Assembly: GCF_001556045.1 (NCBI RefSeq)
Contig: NZ_LSIC01000121.1
Location: 197,947 to 261,946 of the forward strand
Direction of reading: 5' to 3'
Source of the DNA: Bradyrhizobium sp. CCH5-F6
GTDB lineage: Bacteria > Pseudomonadota > Alphaproteobacteria > Rhizobiales > Xanthobacteraceae
DNA: 64,000 bases
Below are positions 11,148-20,589 of the stretch, piece by piece. The translations under genes and the position numbers were made by a program. Under the pieces are notes generated by a model. It did no database searches, was not told where the DNA came from, and saw nothing but the letters and a program-made list of their open reading frames with translations. The stretch's first letter is position 1; every line of letters starts with the position of its first letter.

Positions 11148-12449
11148 ATGACCCCCGCTGCCCGGCTGTCCGCAGCCATCGAACTGATCGACACCATCGA
11201 GAAGGACCGCGTGCCCGCGGCCAAGGCACTGAAGGAGTGGGGCACCGCGCACCGTTTCGCCGGTTCCGGCGACCGTGCCGCCATTGCCGGTCTGGTCTGG
11301 GACGTGCTGCGCCGCTACGCCTCGAGCGCGTTCCTGATGGATTCAGATACCGCGCGGGCCCGGCTGATCGGCATGCTCCGCCTCGAGCGCAACATGGACA
11401 CGGCCACCATGGCCGCGCTGTTCGACGGCAGCCGCTTCGCGCCGGCGCCGCTGACCGAGGCCGAGCAGGCCGCGCTCGCCTCGCGCTCGCTCGAGCACGC
11501 GCCTGCTGCCGTCGCCGGCGACTATCCGGACTGGCTCGATCCGCACTTTGCGAAAGTGTTCGGCGAGGACCGCGCCGCGGAGGCCGCGGCGATGGCGAGC
11601 CGGGCCCCGCTCGACCTGCGCGTCAACACGCTAAAGTCCAACCGCGACAAGGCGCTGCGTGCGCTTGCTCATCTTCATGCGAAACCGACGCCGTGGTCGG
11701 TAACGGGCCTGCGCATCGAGCTTTCGGCCGATGCGCGCAACCCCGGCATCCAGGCCGAGGAGGATTTCATCAAGGGCGCAATTGAAGTGCAGGATGAAGG
11801 ATCGCAGCTTGCGGCCCAGTTCACCGCGGCAAAACCCGGCGAGCAGGTGATCGATCTCTGCGCCGGCGCGGGCGGCAAGACGCTGGCGCTCGCCGCCTTG
11901 ATGCAGGGCAAGGGCCGCCTGATCGCCACCGACCGCGACAAGCGCCAGCTCGCCCCGATCCATGAGCGGCTGTCGCGCGCCGGCGTCCACAATGCCGACG
12001 TGCGCACGCCCAAGGGCGAGGCCGACCCGCTTGCCGACATTCGCGCCTCGGCCGACCTCGTCGTGATCGACGCCCCCTGCACCGGAACCGGCACCTGGCG
12101 CCGCAACCCCGACGCCAAATGGCGGATGCGCCCGGGCGCGCTGGAGATTCGCCTGCGCGACCAGGCCGAGGTGCTGGAGCGTGCGGTTCCGCTGATGAAG
12201 CCGGGCGGCCGCATCGCCTACATCACCTGCTCGGTGCTGTCGGAGGAGAACGGCGAGCAGGTGAGGGCGTTCGTCGGGCGCCATCCCGAATTCGCCGTCG
12301 TCCCGCCCGAGCAGACCGCGAGCGTGCTCTGGAACAAGACAGAAGCTTTCGGCGAAGCCGCGCTCCGGTCGGCGGAAGGCTGGCTGATGACACCGCGGCG
12401 GACCGGGACGGATGGGTTTTTCGTGGCGGTGTTGAGGAGGACGGCCTGA
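11148..12449 (+). CDS. rsmB: 16S rRNA m5C methyltransferase (RsmB/Sun family)
   Basis: SAM-dependent cytosine-5 methyltransferase of 433 residues. An N-terminal NusB-like helical domain (about 1-130) is followed by the Rossmann methyltransferase domain: QDEGSQLAAQF, SAM motif VIDLCAGAGGKTLALAA, and DAPCTGTGTWRRNPD with the PC-containing motif IV. YITCSVLSEENGEQV carries the catalytic cysteine. It lies alone between two repeats. Assignment to RsmB rather than another RsmB/F/NSUN paralogue is by architecture. Confidence 0.88.
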   Translation: MTPAARLSAAIELIDTIEKDRVPAAKALKEWGTAHRFAGSGDRAAIAGLVWDVLRRYASSAFLMDSDTARARLIGMLRLERNMDTATMAALFDGSRFAPAPLTEAEQAALASRSLEHAPAAVAGDYPDWLDPHFAKVFGEDRAAEAAAMASRAPLDLRVNTLKSNRDKALRALAHLHAKPTPWSVTGLRIELSADARNPGIQAEEDFIKGAIEVQDEGSQLAAQFTAAKPGEQVIDLCAGAGGKTLALAALMQGKGRLIATDRDKRQLAPIHERLSRAGVHNADVRTPKGEADPLADIRASADLVVIDAPCTGTGTWRRNPDAKWRMRPGALEIRLRDQAEVLERAVPLMKPGGRIAYITCSVLSEENGEQVRAFVGRHPEFAVVPPEQTASVLWNKTEAFGEAALRSAEGWLMTPRRTGTDGFFVAVLRRTA

Positions 12450-12461
12450 TCTCACTCCGCC

Positions 12462-12562
12462 GTCATTCCGGGGCGCCCGCAGGGCGAGCCCGGAATCCAT
12501 CGTGCGGCAGTGTGTGCGGTTCGATGGATTCCGGGCTCTCGCTTCGCGAGCCCCGGAATGAC
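12462..12562. repeat. Large intergenic palindrome
   Basis: A long inverted repeat: left arm GTCATTCCGGGG...CCCGGAATCCATCG, right arm CGATGGATTCCGGG...CCCCGGAATGAC, with smaller hairpins in each arm. It lies between rsmB and the cspA terminator. It is typical of bradyrhizobial dispersed palindromes and has no coding capacity. Confidence 0.8.
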
Positions 12563-12571
12563 CGGGGCAAA

Positions 12572-12605
12572 CAAAAACCCCGCAGACCGATCCCGGTCGC
12601 GGGGC
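12572..12605 (-). terminator. Rho-independent terminator of the cold-shock gene
   Basis: Read on the minus strand, a GC-rich stem (CCCCGC/GCGGGG outside GACCG/CGGTC) is followed immediately by TTTTTGTTT. It sits about 55 bases after the cspA stop. Confidence 0.8.
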
Positions 12606-12659
12606 TCTCCTTTTCTGGCGTTCTGCCGGTACGTCCGCGGTCAGAACGTTGCGTGGCGG

Positions 12660-12869
12660 TTAGCCGACGCGGAGATTGTCAGCCGAGGACTTGCCGCTGC
12701 GGCGGTCGGCGACGATGTCGAACGAGACCTTCTGGCCCTCGTTGAGGGTGGAGAGGCCGGCGCGCTCGACCGCGCTGATGTGCACGAACACGTCCTTTTG
12801 GCCGTCGTCCGGCTGGATGAAACCATAACCCTTTTGGGTGTTGAACCACTTCACGGTGCCCATAGCCAT
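12660..12869 (-). CDS. cspA: Cold-shock protein, CspA family
   Basis: Single-stranded nucleic acid-binding OB-fold protein of 69 residues. RNP1 is KGYGFIQP and RNP2 is VFVHIS; the opening [10 protein letters not shown] and the C-terminal end are standard. It acts as an RNA chaperone. Over 200 bases of non-coding DNA lie upstream, room for the long leader often seen on these genes, and an intrinsic terminator follows. Confidence 0.95.
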   Translation of the reverse strand: MAMGTVKWFNTQKGYGFIQPDDGQKDVFVHISAVERAGLSTLNEGQKVSFDIVADRRSGKSSADNLRVG

Positions 12870-13127
12870 GGGAATTTCCTTTGTTAGAGAGGGTACGCAC
12901 GCGGACCGGTACGCGTCGCTGCGCCCTTGATCCTGTTCAGTCGATGTTTGGAGAAGTCATCTGAAGCGTGCGCGCCCGTCGGTAACGAAGCGAAGCGGCC
13001 CAGTCGTTCGGCCAAGTATCGATGATCACAATATAGCGAGAATTTGGGGCTACTTCAAGGCACCACCCGTGGCTCGGGATGTCGCGCCTCTTTGCTATTT
13101 TGCGCTGCAATGAACCGGCCGGACGCA

Positions 13128-13460
13128 TCAGTCCACGATGAAGAGCGTGGCGCCGGTGGCCGTCGAGGACCGGTGCGCGGCGTCGCCAAAATCCGACACC
13201 TGGTAGCTCATGCCTGCGGTCAGCTTGAATTTGCGCCCGTCGCGCAGCTCACTGTCCAGCTCGCCCTTCAGCACGTAGAGCACGTGGCCCCGATCGCACC
13301 AATGGTCGGCGAGATACCCCGGCGAATATTCCACCATCCGCACCCGGAGATCGCCGATATTGAGCGTGCGCCATTTGGCCTCACCGCTCTCGCCGGGATG
13401 CGTGGTCGGAGCGACCTTGCTCCAGTCGGTGACGGTGAAGGGGGAGGTGGGGAGTTTCAT
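13128..13460 (-). CDS. Cupin-fold protein with DHCW-type motif
   Basis: Small single-domain cupin of 110 residues. It includes the segment YLADHWCDRGHVLYVLKGELDSEL, with His/Cys/His positions suited to metal binding, and LTAGMSYQVSDFGDAAHR as the second cupin motif. No substrate is evident. A dispersed repeat lies between it and the SnoaL-like gene upstream, so a joint transcript is uncertain. Confidence 0.75.
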   Translation of the reverse strand: MKLPTSPFTVTDWSKVAPTTHPGESGEAKWRTLNIGDLRVRMVEYSPGYLADHWCDRGHVLYVLKGELDSELRDGRKFKLTAGMSYQVSDFGDAAHRSSTATGATLFIVD

Positions 13461-13536
13461 GGTGGGGGTCTCCGGGGCAGCAGCGTGTTGTTGGCGTACG
13501 GTCTCGCCGCAGTCTCCGTCATGGCGAACGTAGCGA

Positions 13537-13618
13537 CTTGTCCGCCGAAGCCTTTGGCGAAGGACGGATGGGCCGCGGCGTACTGGATTCCCCGCCTTCG
13601 CGGGGAATGGCGGGGTGC
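13537..13618. repeat. Dispersed palindromic repeat relic
   Basis: TACTGGATTCCCCGCCTTCGCGGGG and a neighbouring TCCGCC...GGCG segment resemble the element at 7283-7385, with the same TACTGGAT junction and CGCCTTCGCG loop. It is intergenic. Confidence 0.55.
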
Positions 13619-13629
13619 GGACGAGTCTC

Positions 13630-14001
13630 TCATTGCACCAGATGATTCGCCGAGCCCTGCACGATCAGCCCGGCCTCGTTCACCCGCAGATACTCGCAGA
13701 TCTTCTTGCCCCGCTCGTTCGCGTAAAACACCACCACGCTGTCGGGGCTGACGAACAGGTCGATCAGCGAGAAGTGCAGCTCCGGCAGCAGCCCAAGCGC
13801 CTTGCCCCAATAGGCGCGCAAGGCGTCCTTGCCGCGCACGGTCCCGCTGGCGTCGAACCCCATCGCGGGGATGCGGTCCGAGGTCATCACGGCCGCCTCG
13901 TCATAGAGCGCGAGCACGCGGTCGAGGTCGCGCGCATTCCAGGCCTCGACCCAGGTCCGGCCGAGCGCGGCCAGCGTTGATGGCTGATGATGCTGTGACA
14001 T
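13630..14001 (-). CDS. SnoaL-like / nuclear transport factor 2 family protein
   Basis: 123-residue cone-shaped alpha+beta barrel protein of the NTF2-like superfamily (ketosteroid isomerase, SnoaL). The family opening [30 protein letters not shown] is clear, as is the beta-rich C-terminal half with [18 protein letters not shown]. Whether it is an isomerase, a hydrolase or a binding protein is not decidable. A perfect 9-bp inverted repeat lies 40 bases upstream of its start. Confidence 0.75.
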   Translation of the reverse strand: MSQHHQPSTLAALGRTWVEAWNARDLDRVLALYDEAAVMTSDRIPAMGFDASGTVRGKDALRAYWGKALGLLPELHFSLIDLFVSPDSVVVFYANERGKKICEYLRVNEAGLIVQGSANHLVQ

Positions 14002-14040
14002 GGCGTTCTCCCGGAGCCGTCCCTTCTGAAGATGGGCGCG

Positions 14041-14065
14041 TATAGGTCAATATTACTGACCTATA
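14041..14065. promoter_or_regulatory. Operator-like inverted repeat upstream of the SnoaL-like gene
   Basis: Perfect TATAGGTCA-N7-TGACCTATA. It is 40 bases upstream of the minus-strand SnoaL-like start and 84 bases upstream of guaA on the other strand. AT-rich arms with a short spacer fit a dimeric helix-turn-helix regulator (MarR, TetR or HxlR type). No candidate regulator gene is adjacent. Confidence 0.55.
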
Positions 14066-14148
14066 TGCGTTTGTCCATGCCCAAAGAAGAATGTGGGCGC
14101 GCGGCGTGCGCGGTTGCGGCACGCCCGCTGCCAGCGTATTTGCTGGCC

Positions 14149-15747
14149 ATGACAGCAGCACAGAACGACCGCTCCGCGTCGACGCCCTCGGTGGCCTCGG
14201 CGCACGACAAGATTCTCATCGTCGACTTCGGCAGCCAGGTGACGCAGCTGATCGCGCGTCGCGTGCGCGAGGACGGCGTCTATTGCGAGATCGTCCCGTT
14301 CAACAAGGCCGAAGCGGCCTTCGACGAGATGAAGCCGAAGGCGGTGATCCTCTCCGGCGGCCCGGAATCGGTGCATGAGGCCGGCTCGCCCCGCGCCCCC
14401 CAATTGATCTTCGATTCCGGCGTGCCGGTGATGGGCATCTGCTACGGCCAGATGACCATGGCGGCCCAGCTCGGCGGTGAGGTCGAGGGCGGCCATCACC
14501 GCGAATTCGGCCGCGCCGATGTCGAGGTCAAGGCCGACAGCAAGCTGTTCGAGGACGTCTGGTCGTCAGGCAGCAAGAACCAGGTCTGGATGAGCCATGG
14601 CGACCGCATCACGAGGATGCCGCCCGGCTTCTCCGTCGCCGGCACCTCGCCGAACGCGCCGTTCGCGATCATCCAGGACGAGAAGCGCAAATATTACGGC
14701 CTGATGTTCCACCCCGAAGTGGTGCACACGCCCGACGGCGCCAAGCTGATCCGCAATTTCGTGCGCAAGATCGCAGGGCTCACCGGCGACTGGACCATGC
14801 GCGCCTTCCGCGAGGAGGAGATCGCGAAGATCCGCGCGCAGGTCGGCAAGGGCAGGGTGATCTGCGGACTCTCCGGCGGCGTCGATTCCGCCGTCGCGGC
14901 CGTCCTGATCCACGAAGCCATCGGCGACCAGCTCACCTGCGTCTTCGTCGATCACGGATTGATGCGCCTCAACGAGGCCGAGCAGGTCGTCGACCTCTTC
15001 CGCCATCACTACAACATCCCGCTCGTGCACGTGGATGCCTCCAAGCAGTTCCTCGGCGAGCTCGAAGGCGTTACCGACCCGGAAGCGAAGCGCAAGACCA
15101 TCGGCCGCCTCTTCATCGAGGTGTTCGAAGCCGAGGCCAGGAAGATCGGCGGCGCGGATTTCCTAGCGCAAGGTACGCTCTACCCCGACGTGATCGAGAG
15201 CGTCTCCTTCACCGGCGGTCCCTCGGTCACCATCAAGTCGCACCACAATGTCGGCGGTTTGCCCGAGCGCATGAACATGAAGCTCGTCGAGCCCCTGCGC
15301 GAGCTGTTCAAGGACGAGGTGCGCAAGCTCGGCCGCGAGCTCGGCCTGCCCGAAATCTTCGTCGGCCGCCACCCGTTCCCGGGCCCCGGCCTCGCCATCC
15401 GCTGCCCCGGCGAGATCACCAGGGACAAGCTCGACATCCTGCGCAAGGCGGATGCCGTCTACATCGACCAGATCCGCAAGCACGGCCTCTACGACGAGAT
15501 CTGGCAGGCTTTCGCCGTGCTGCTCCCGGTCAAGACCGTCGGCGTCATGGGCGATGGCCGCACCTACGATTACGTCGTCGGCCTCCGCGCCGTCACCTCC
15601 ACCGACGGCATGACCGCGGACTTCTACCAGTTCGACATGAAGTTCTTAGGGGACACTGCGACGCGCATCATCAACGAGGTGAAGGGTGTGAACCGGGTGG
15701 TGTACGACGTGACGAGCAAGCCGCCCGGGACGATTGAGTGGGAGTAG
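14149..15747 (+). CDS. guaA: GMP synthase (glutamine-hydrolysing)
   Basis: Aminates XMP to GMP with glutamine and ATP, the second dedicated step of GMP synthesis after guaB. It has 532 residues. The class I glutamine amidotransferase domain has the nucleophile in GICYGQM and the His-Glu pair in FHPEVVHT. The ATP pyrophosphatase P-loop is [12 protein letters not shown], and the C-terminal dimerisation/XMP domain ends in [12 protein letters not shown] 14149 is chosen over upstream in-frame ATGs because the family start follows. Confidence 0.97.
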   Translation: MTAAQNDRSASTPSVASAHDKILIVDFGSQVTQLIARRVREDGVYCEIVPFNKAEAAFDEMKPKAVILSGGPESVHEAGSPRAPQLIFDSGVPVMGICYGQMTMAAQLGGEVEGGHHREFGRADVEVKADSKLFEDVWSSGSKNQVWMSHGDRITRMPPGFSVAGTSPNAPFAIIQDEKRKYYGLMFHPEVVHTPDGAKLIRNFVRKIAGLTGDWTMRAFREEEIAKIRAQVGKGRVICGLSGGVDSAVAAVLIHEAIGDQLTCVFVDHGLMRLNEAEQVVDLFRHHYNIPLVHVDASKQFLGELEGVTDPEAKRKTIGRLFIEVFEAEARKIGGADFLAQGTLYPDVIESVSFTGGPSVTIKSHHNVGGLPERMNMKLVEPLRELFKDEVRKLGRELGLPEIFVGRHPFPGPGLAIRCPGEITRDKLDILRKADAVYIDQIRKHGLYDEIWQAFAVLLPVKTVGVMGDGRTYDYVVGLRAVTSTDGMTADFYQFDMKFLGDTATRIINEVKGVNRVVYDVTSKPPGTIEWE

Positions 15748-15751
15748 GAGA

Positions 15752-16609
15752 TTGGCCGGAGACGGGGCGCCGGTAGCGGGAGATATCTATAGCTTTCGCA
15801 CATCGCCTTTGTCGGCGTTTGCCCCGCCGGAGACCGGTCGCTATGCGGCATTCAAGATTCTGGGCGTCAACGAAAGATATGTTGCTATAGCTGTGCTGGA
15901 GGGTATTTGGTCGACGCCTCCCAGCTTGAGCGTAGCCAATGAGGCGCTCATTCTTCATGAACATCGCTTTGCGCATACGGGTCGAAGGGCCACGTTCGGT
16001 GTCAATGTTGATTGGTGGACGCCGTCCGAACTCGACATTGTTTCCTTATTGGGACGCGGGAGATTGTCGGTTGAGGAAGAGGCGATAGGCGCGACGATTA
16101 TTGGGTTTGGAATCGGATGTAGCTACTCGACCCTCCGTTATGCCAACCATGCAGCCGAAGGCGAGTGGCGGTGGGAGCACGATCGGGACGCGCTTATAGC
16201 CGAATCCGAGAAGAGCAAGGCGAAGGCCGCTGCCGAACGCGCTGCAAAGGAAGAACGATACCGAACGCGCCTTAAGAATCTCACTTGGGAAAAGCTGCTT
16301 GCCGAGACGCCATTCGAAAGATGGGTGCGCTCACCACCGTTCCCGCCGGCGGAATTCACCGAGGCTGCCCGAGAAACAATCTGCAACGCGTATCGTGAGC
16401 TTCGTGAATTGGGAACAAGGCCGCCGAAGGCGAGCGTGCGATCGATCCTTCGACGCTGTGTTGAATGGTTCAACGAAGCGGACAAAGCTGCCGGAGGAGT
16501 AATCGAAACCGAGGAGCGCGAGGACATTTGCGCGATACTAGAAGAGATGGCTTTCGTGGCGAAACAGAAGAGCCTCGTTGATGAGATCGGCAATTGGCGG
16601 GAATGGTGA
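15752..16609 (+). CDS. Hypothetical protein (unrecognised)
   Basis: About 285 residues, soluble, starting just after guaA. The likely TTG start at 15752 has GGAG 8 bases upstream; TTG 15734 is an alternative that would overlap guaA by 14 bases. The first half is beta-rich (AFKILGVNERYVAIAVLEGIW). The middle is a charged, probably coiled-coil stretch (ESEKSKAKAAAERAAKEERYR). The C-terminal half is helical. GC content and codon use look lower than in the neighbours. I recognise no family; it may be a lineage-specific insertion. Confidence 0.6.
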   Translation: MAGDGAPVAGDIYSFRTSPLSAFAPPETGRYAAFKILGVNERYVAIAVLEGIWSTPPSLSVANEALILHEHRFAHTGRRATFGVNVDWWTPSELDIVSLLGRGRLSVEEEAIGATIIGFGIGCSYSTLRYANHAAEGEWRWEHDRDALIAESEKSKAKAAAERAAKEERYRTRLKNLTWEKLLAETPFERWVRSPPFPPAEFTEAARETICNAYRELRELGTRPPKASVRSILRRCVEWFNEADKAAGGVIETEEREDICAILEEMAFVAKQKSLVDEIGNWREW

Positions 16610-16995
16610 GAATTGCGGGCCGTTGAATTCCGGCAGCAGCTGGAGTCGCTCTGATCTATATTGTGGCGTAGCCTGGTGAGCACAGCCCGTAGGATGGTAG
16701 AGCGCAGCGAAACCCATCGCGAGTGCCGACGAGTTTGACAGGTTTCGTTTGGCGTGGACTGAAGATCGTGACGCACAATGCGCGGGAGTTCGGTCGCGTC
16801 GGTGGCCTCGGGCTCGAGGACTGGCGTACCCCATAATCAGACGTCGAGGCTTGGGCTGCGCGCCGCCGCTGTCTAATCTTCAAAGGGATGTCCGCCCCCA
16901 AAGTTGGCGTAATCTGCCCAAGTCTTGGCGCCTTCCGTCAATGCCGCTGGTCCGGCGCTGGCCTATCTTCCTCGCACAAGCAAGGAAGGTGACAC
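16610..16995. other. Intergenic region before the SDR gene
   Basis: 386 bases with no supported gene. Around 16684-16722 is a segment of the CCGTAGGATGG...AAACCCATC type that looks like a decayed dispersed repeat. The 3' end (AAGGAAGGTGACAC) holds the ribosome-binding site of the next gene. Confidence 0.4.
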
Positions 16996-17835
16996 ATGTT
17001 CGATCGCAACAAAAAATCCGCTCTCGTCACGGGGGCGTCGTCCGGAATGGGCAAGGAGATCGCAAAGCGGCTGATGGCCGACGGCTACCAGGTCTATGTG
17101 GCGGCCCGGCGAGTGGCCGAAATGGATGACCTGAAGGCGCTCGGGGCGCATCCGCTCCGCATGGACATCGCCAGCGAGGCCGATATCGTGGCGGCGGTCG
17201 ATGCGATCACGGCGCAGACGGGCGGCGTGGACGTATTGGTCAACAATGCCGGCTTCGGCCTCTATGGGCCGATGGAGGAGATCGGTTTGGACGAGGCGCG
17301 ATATCAGTTCGAGGTGAACGTCTTCGGCCCCGGCCGGCTGACGCAACTGTTGCTGCCGGCGATGCGTGCGAAGAAGGCTGGCCGGATCATCAACATCACG
17401 TCGATGGGCGGCAAGATCTACACGCCTCTGGGCAGTTGGTACCATGCGACCAAGCATGCCCTCGAGGGCTGGTCCGATTGCCTGCGTCTCGAACTCGCCC
17501 CGCTGGGCATCGAGGTGGTCGTGATCGAACCCGGCCTGATCGAGACGGGATTTGGCGACGTGGTGGCGGATGGCCTGCTCAAGCGTTCCGGCACCGGACC
17601 CTATGCGGGGCTGACCCGCGCGGTCGCGGCCGGAACCCGCGACACCTATGCCAAGGGACGCACCAGCCATCCGCGCGTGATCGCGGATGTCGTCGGCACG
17701 GCGGTCGCCGCCGCCCGTCCACGCACCCGCTATGTCAGGGGCAAGTTCGGCGCGCTGCTGATCGCGATGCGCACATGGCTGGGCGACCGCATGTTCGATC
17801 GCATCCTCCTCAGCCAGCTGCCGAAGGGCGCCTGA
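16996..17835 (+). CDS. Short-chain dehydrogenase/reductase
   Basis: Classical SDR of 279 residues. It has the nucleotide loop TGASSGMG, DVLVNNAG (NNAG), an active-site Ser in NITSMGG and YHATK as the YxxxK catalytic pair. The C-terminal extension (RTRYVRGKFGALLIAMRTWLGDRMFD) is typical of SDRs annotated as oxidoreductases of unknown substrate. A good AGGAAGG site precedes ATG 16996. Five bases separate it from the following AraC regulator, so the pair is an operon. Confidence 0.9.
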   Translation: MFDRNKKSALVTGASSGMGKEIAKRLMADGYQVYVAARRVAEMDDLKALGAHPLRMDIASEADIVAAVDAITAQTGGVDVLVNNAGFGLYGPMEEIGLDEARYQFEVNVFGPGRLTQLLLPAMRAKKAGRIINITSMGGKIYTPLGSWYHATKHALEGWSDCLRLELAPLGIEVVVIEPGLIETGFGDVVADGLLKRSGTGPYAGLTRAVAAGTRDTYAKGRTSHPRVIADVVGTAVAAARPRTRYVRGKFGALLIAMRTWLGDRMFDRILLSQLPKGA

Positions 17836-17840
17836 GCGTC

Positions 17841-18863
17841 ATGCGGCCCGCTCCCGCTGACCGGTGCAAGGTGCCGCATGGATTGTGGAATGCGGTGAAG
17901 GCGATCGGCATCCCGCCCTCGGCGCTGCTGCGCCAGGCGCGGCTGCCGGTCACGCTCTCCCAAACCGGGGAAGGCATCACGACTGCGCAGTATTTCGCGC
18001 TGATGCGGGCGCTGGAGACGCTGTCCGACGATCCTGCGGTTGGCCTCAAGATCGTGCGCAGCGCCGACACGGCGGTCCATCCGCCTTCCACCCTCGCCGC
18101 CTTTTATGCCCGCGATCTGCGCGACGGGCTCGAACGGCTGGCACGGTTCAAGCGGCTTTGCACGCCGGAGACCCTGGAGGTCACCGAAGGTCTGGATGGG
18201 GGACGGCGCAGCTGCACCGTGGGAATGACATGGTTTCACGCCAGCGAGGCCGAGCCGTCGGTGAGTGTGGACGCAACCTTTTCCACGCTGATGGAGCTGG
18301 CACGCCGTGGCACCGGGACCGACGTGCGCCCCTTGCGCGTCGATCTCGCCCGGCCCGGCAAGCGAAGCGCTGTCCACGAGAGCTATTTCGCCGCGCCGGT
18401 GCGGCTCGGCGCGCCGCGCGACCTCCTCGTGCTCGACGCCGCCGATCTCGACCGGCCGTTCCCGGGCCACAACCCTGAAATGCTCGCCATGCTGACGCCG
18501 GCGCTGGGCAGCGCGCTCGAGGAGATGCAGGCGCGGTCGCTGAGTGAACAGGTGGTCCTCGAACTCAAGCGCAGCCTGCCAAGCGGTCGACCGGACGTAG
18601 GCGAGGTCGCCCGCAGGATGGGCATGAGCGAGCGGACGTTGCAACGTCGGATCACCGAGGAAGGCCGCAGCTTCCGCGAGCTGCTGGTCGAGGCCCGGCG
18701 GGAGCTCGGTCTCCGCCTTCTCGGCGACGCAGCCCTGGAGCTCGACGAGATCGCGTTCCTGCTCGGTTACCAGGACGCGACCTCGTTTCATCGCGCCTTT
18801 CGCGAGTGGGAAGGCGTCACGCCCGGACGTTGGCGGGAGCTCCGCTCCAATGGCGCCACTTAG
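17841..18863 (+). CDS. AraC-family transcriptional regulator
   Basis: 340 residues. An N-terminal ligand-sensing domain of the arabinose-binding-like type (PF12625-like; opens WNAVKAIGIPPSALLRQARLP) is followed by a C-terminal AraC HTH pair: VARRMGMSERTLQRRITEEGRSFRELL and then EIAFLLGYQDATSFHRAFREWEGVTPGRWR. The last segment is the diagnostic second helix-turn-helix. It probably controls the SDR gene it follows by 5 bases and overlapping functions nearby. Confidence 0.9.
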   Translation: MRPAPADRCKVPHGLWNAVKAIGIPPSALLRQARLPVTLSQTGEGITTAQYFALMRALETLSDDPAVGLKIVRSADTAVHPPSTLAAFYARDLRDGLERLARFKRLCTPETLEVTEGLDGGRRSCTVGMTWFHASEAEPSVSVDATFSTLMELARRGTGTDVRPLRVDLARPGKRSAVHESYFAAPVRLGAPRDLLVLDAADLDRPFPGHNPEMLAMLTPALGSALEEMQARSLSEQVVLELKRSLPSGRPDVGEVARRMGMSERTLQRRITEEGRSFRELLVEARRELGLRLLGDAALELDEIAFLLGYQDATSFHRAFREWEGVTPGRWRELRSNGAT

Positions 18864-18889
18864 ACGACGCACATCTTGGCTGCTGCGAT

Positions 18890-19207
18890 CTATATCCTAA
18901 GAAGCAAGGTAATCTGAGCAGGCTCGGTAAACCCAAGTCTTCGCCCGAGTTCGACTGAGTTTGTAAAGCGTCTTACGCATATCTCCTCGAAGGCACATTG
19001 GGCAGAGCGAGCTCGTCCTTGCGGCTTTTCGCCCTGAGGGTCTTTTGCCGAATCTGCTGGAAGAGCGCGTGAGCCTCTCGCCATGATCCGCGATCTGAGG
19101 CCATCGCAGAAAGTCGCTGCAGCGTCTCGCCCATCCTTGCACGCACTCTCGAAAACGGCGAGCATTTCGAGCATTGCCGAGATGATGTCAGTCGGATGAG
19201 TACGCAT
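18890..19207 (-). CDS. Small hypothetical protein
   Basis: 105 residues read from ATG 19207, which has GGGGAAAGG just upstream. The N-terminal half is helical (PTDIISAMLEMLAVFESACKDGRDAAATFCDGL). The rest is basic and low-complexity. No family is recognised, and it could be spurious. It is divergent from the antiporter gene. Confidence 0.35.
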   Translation of the reverse strand: MRTHPTDIISAMLEMLAVFESACKDGRDAAATFCDGLRSRIMARGSRALPADSAKDPQGEKPQGRARSAQCAFEEICVRRFTNSVELGRRLGFTEPAQITLLLRI

Positions 19208-19281
19208 CGGCCTTTCCCCGGAAAAGGCCAGAATAACACTCCGGGGGTGAACCGTTCGCAGCCCTGCGGCGTTGAAGGACG

Positions 19282-20589
19282 GTGCAACTCTCCTCCTTTG
19301 CCCCAGACCCATACATCCTGATCCTGACGGGAGCGGGCCTGCTGATCGCGCTCGTCGCTTGGCTGCCGCTCGCCCTCAAGCGGCTGCCGCTGTCTCTGCC
19401 GATCGTCTGCATCGGGATCGGGGCTGCGATCTTTTCGCTGCCGGCCGTCACGCTCCGGCCACTGCCGCTCGATTACCCCGACTTCACCGAGCGTTTCACC
19501 GAGTTCGTCGTTATCATTGCGCTGATGGGGGCCGGCCTAAAGCTCGATCGCCCGTTCAGTTGGCGAAAGTGGAGCGTAACCTGGCGGCTGCTGGCGATCA
19601 CGATGCCGATCGGAATCCTCGCAATCACCGCATTGGGAGGGTGGATGCTGGGCCTGTCCTGGGTCGCGGCTCTGCTGCTGGCGGCAAGCCTTGCACCGAC
19701 CGATCCGGTGCTGGCGTCCGACGTTCAGGTCGGGCCTCCCAAGACCGGGGAAGAGGATGAGGTTCGCTTCGGGCTGACGTCCGAGGCGGGCTTGAACGAC
19801 GGCTTCGCCTTTCCGTTCGTGCATCTCGCGATCGCCCTCGGCTTGGCGACGACAACGGGGAAACCCTGGGCTGGGCAGTGGCTGCTCCACAATGTGCTGT
19901 GGGAGATTGGCGCCGGACTCATCGGTGGCTGGCTCATTGGTCGGCTGTTCGGCTGGCTCACGTTCCACGTTCCCGCCGACACGAAGCTATCGAGGACGGG
20001 AGACGGCCTCATCGCGATCGCTGCCACGTTCGTTTCTTACGGCGTGACCGAACTGATCCACTGCTACGGCTTTCTTGCCGTTTTCGTCACCGCACTGACG
20101 CTACGCCGGTCGCACCGCGATCACGAATTCAACCGGCAAATGCACGACATCACCGAGCAGGTCGAGCGGCTGGCCATGATGGTCCTGCTGCTGCTGTTCG
20201 GCGGGGCGCTGGTCAACGGCTTGCTGCGCCCGCTCCAACTGGTGGATGTGGCAGCCGCGGCGGCGATCCTGCTCATCATCCGGCCGATCGGCGGGTTGAT
20301 TGCGCTGGCTGGATTCAAGGCTCGCTTTTCGGAGAAGATAACGCTGGCCTTTTTCGGGATCCGAGGCGTGGGCTCGTTCTACTATCTGGCCTATGGACTC
20401 AACCATATGGAGTTGACCGTTGGCGAGCGGTTGTGGGCGATCGTTGGCCTGGTAGCGCTGCTTTCGATTCTGCTTCACGGACTGACGGTCACGCCGGTCA
20501 TGCGACAGCTCGACAGGAGTCAGGGGCGGGATCCAGACGCCGATGACGCGGCGCCACCGCCAAGCCGTCGGGAACCGGCGTCAGCGTAG
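19282..20589 (+). CDS. Na+/H+ (monovalent cation:proton) antiporter, CPA1-type
   Basis: 435-residue integral membrane protein with about 12 hydrophobic segments. Diagnostic CPA1 motifs are LAPTDPVLASDVQVGPP (the TDP motif of the ion-binding core), LTSEAGLNDGFAFPF (ND ion-binding pair) and FFGIRGVGSFYYLAYGL (G-x-R-G). It exchanges protons for Na+ or K+ across the inner membrane. The CTG/TTG-rich beginning makes the exact start uncertain; 19282 gives a family-like N-terminus. Confidence 0.88.
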   Translation: MQLSSFAPDPYILILTGAGLLIALVAWLPLALKRLPLSLPIVCIGIGAAIFSLPAVTLRPLPLDYPDFTERFTEFVVIIALMGAGLKLDRPFSWRKWSVTWRLLAITMPIGILAITALGGWMLGLSWVAALLLAASLAPTDPVLASDVQVGPPKTGEEDEVRFGLTSEAGLNDGFAFPFVHLAIALGLATTTGKPWAGQWLLHNVLWEIGAGLIGGWLIGRLFGWLTFHVPADTKLSRTGDGLIAIAATFVSYGVTELIHCYGFLAVFVTALTLRRSHRDHEFNRQMHDITEQVERLAMMVLLLLFGGALVNGLLRPLQLVDVAAAAAILLIIRPIGGLIALAGFKARFSEKITLAFFGIRGVGSFYYLAYGLNHMELTVGERLWAIVGLVALLSILLHGLTVTPVMRQLDRSQGRDPDADDAAPPPSRREPASA

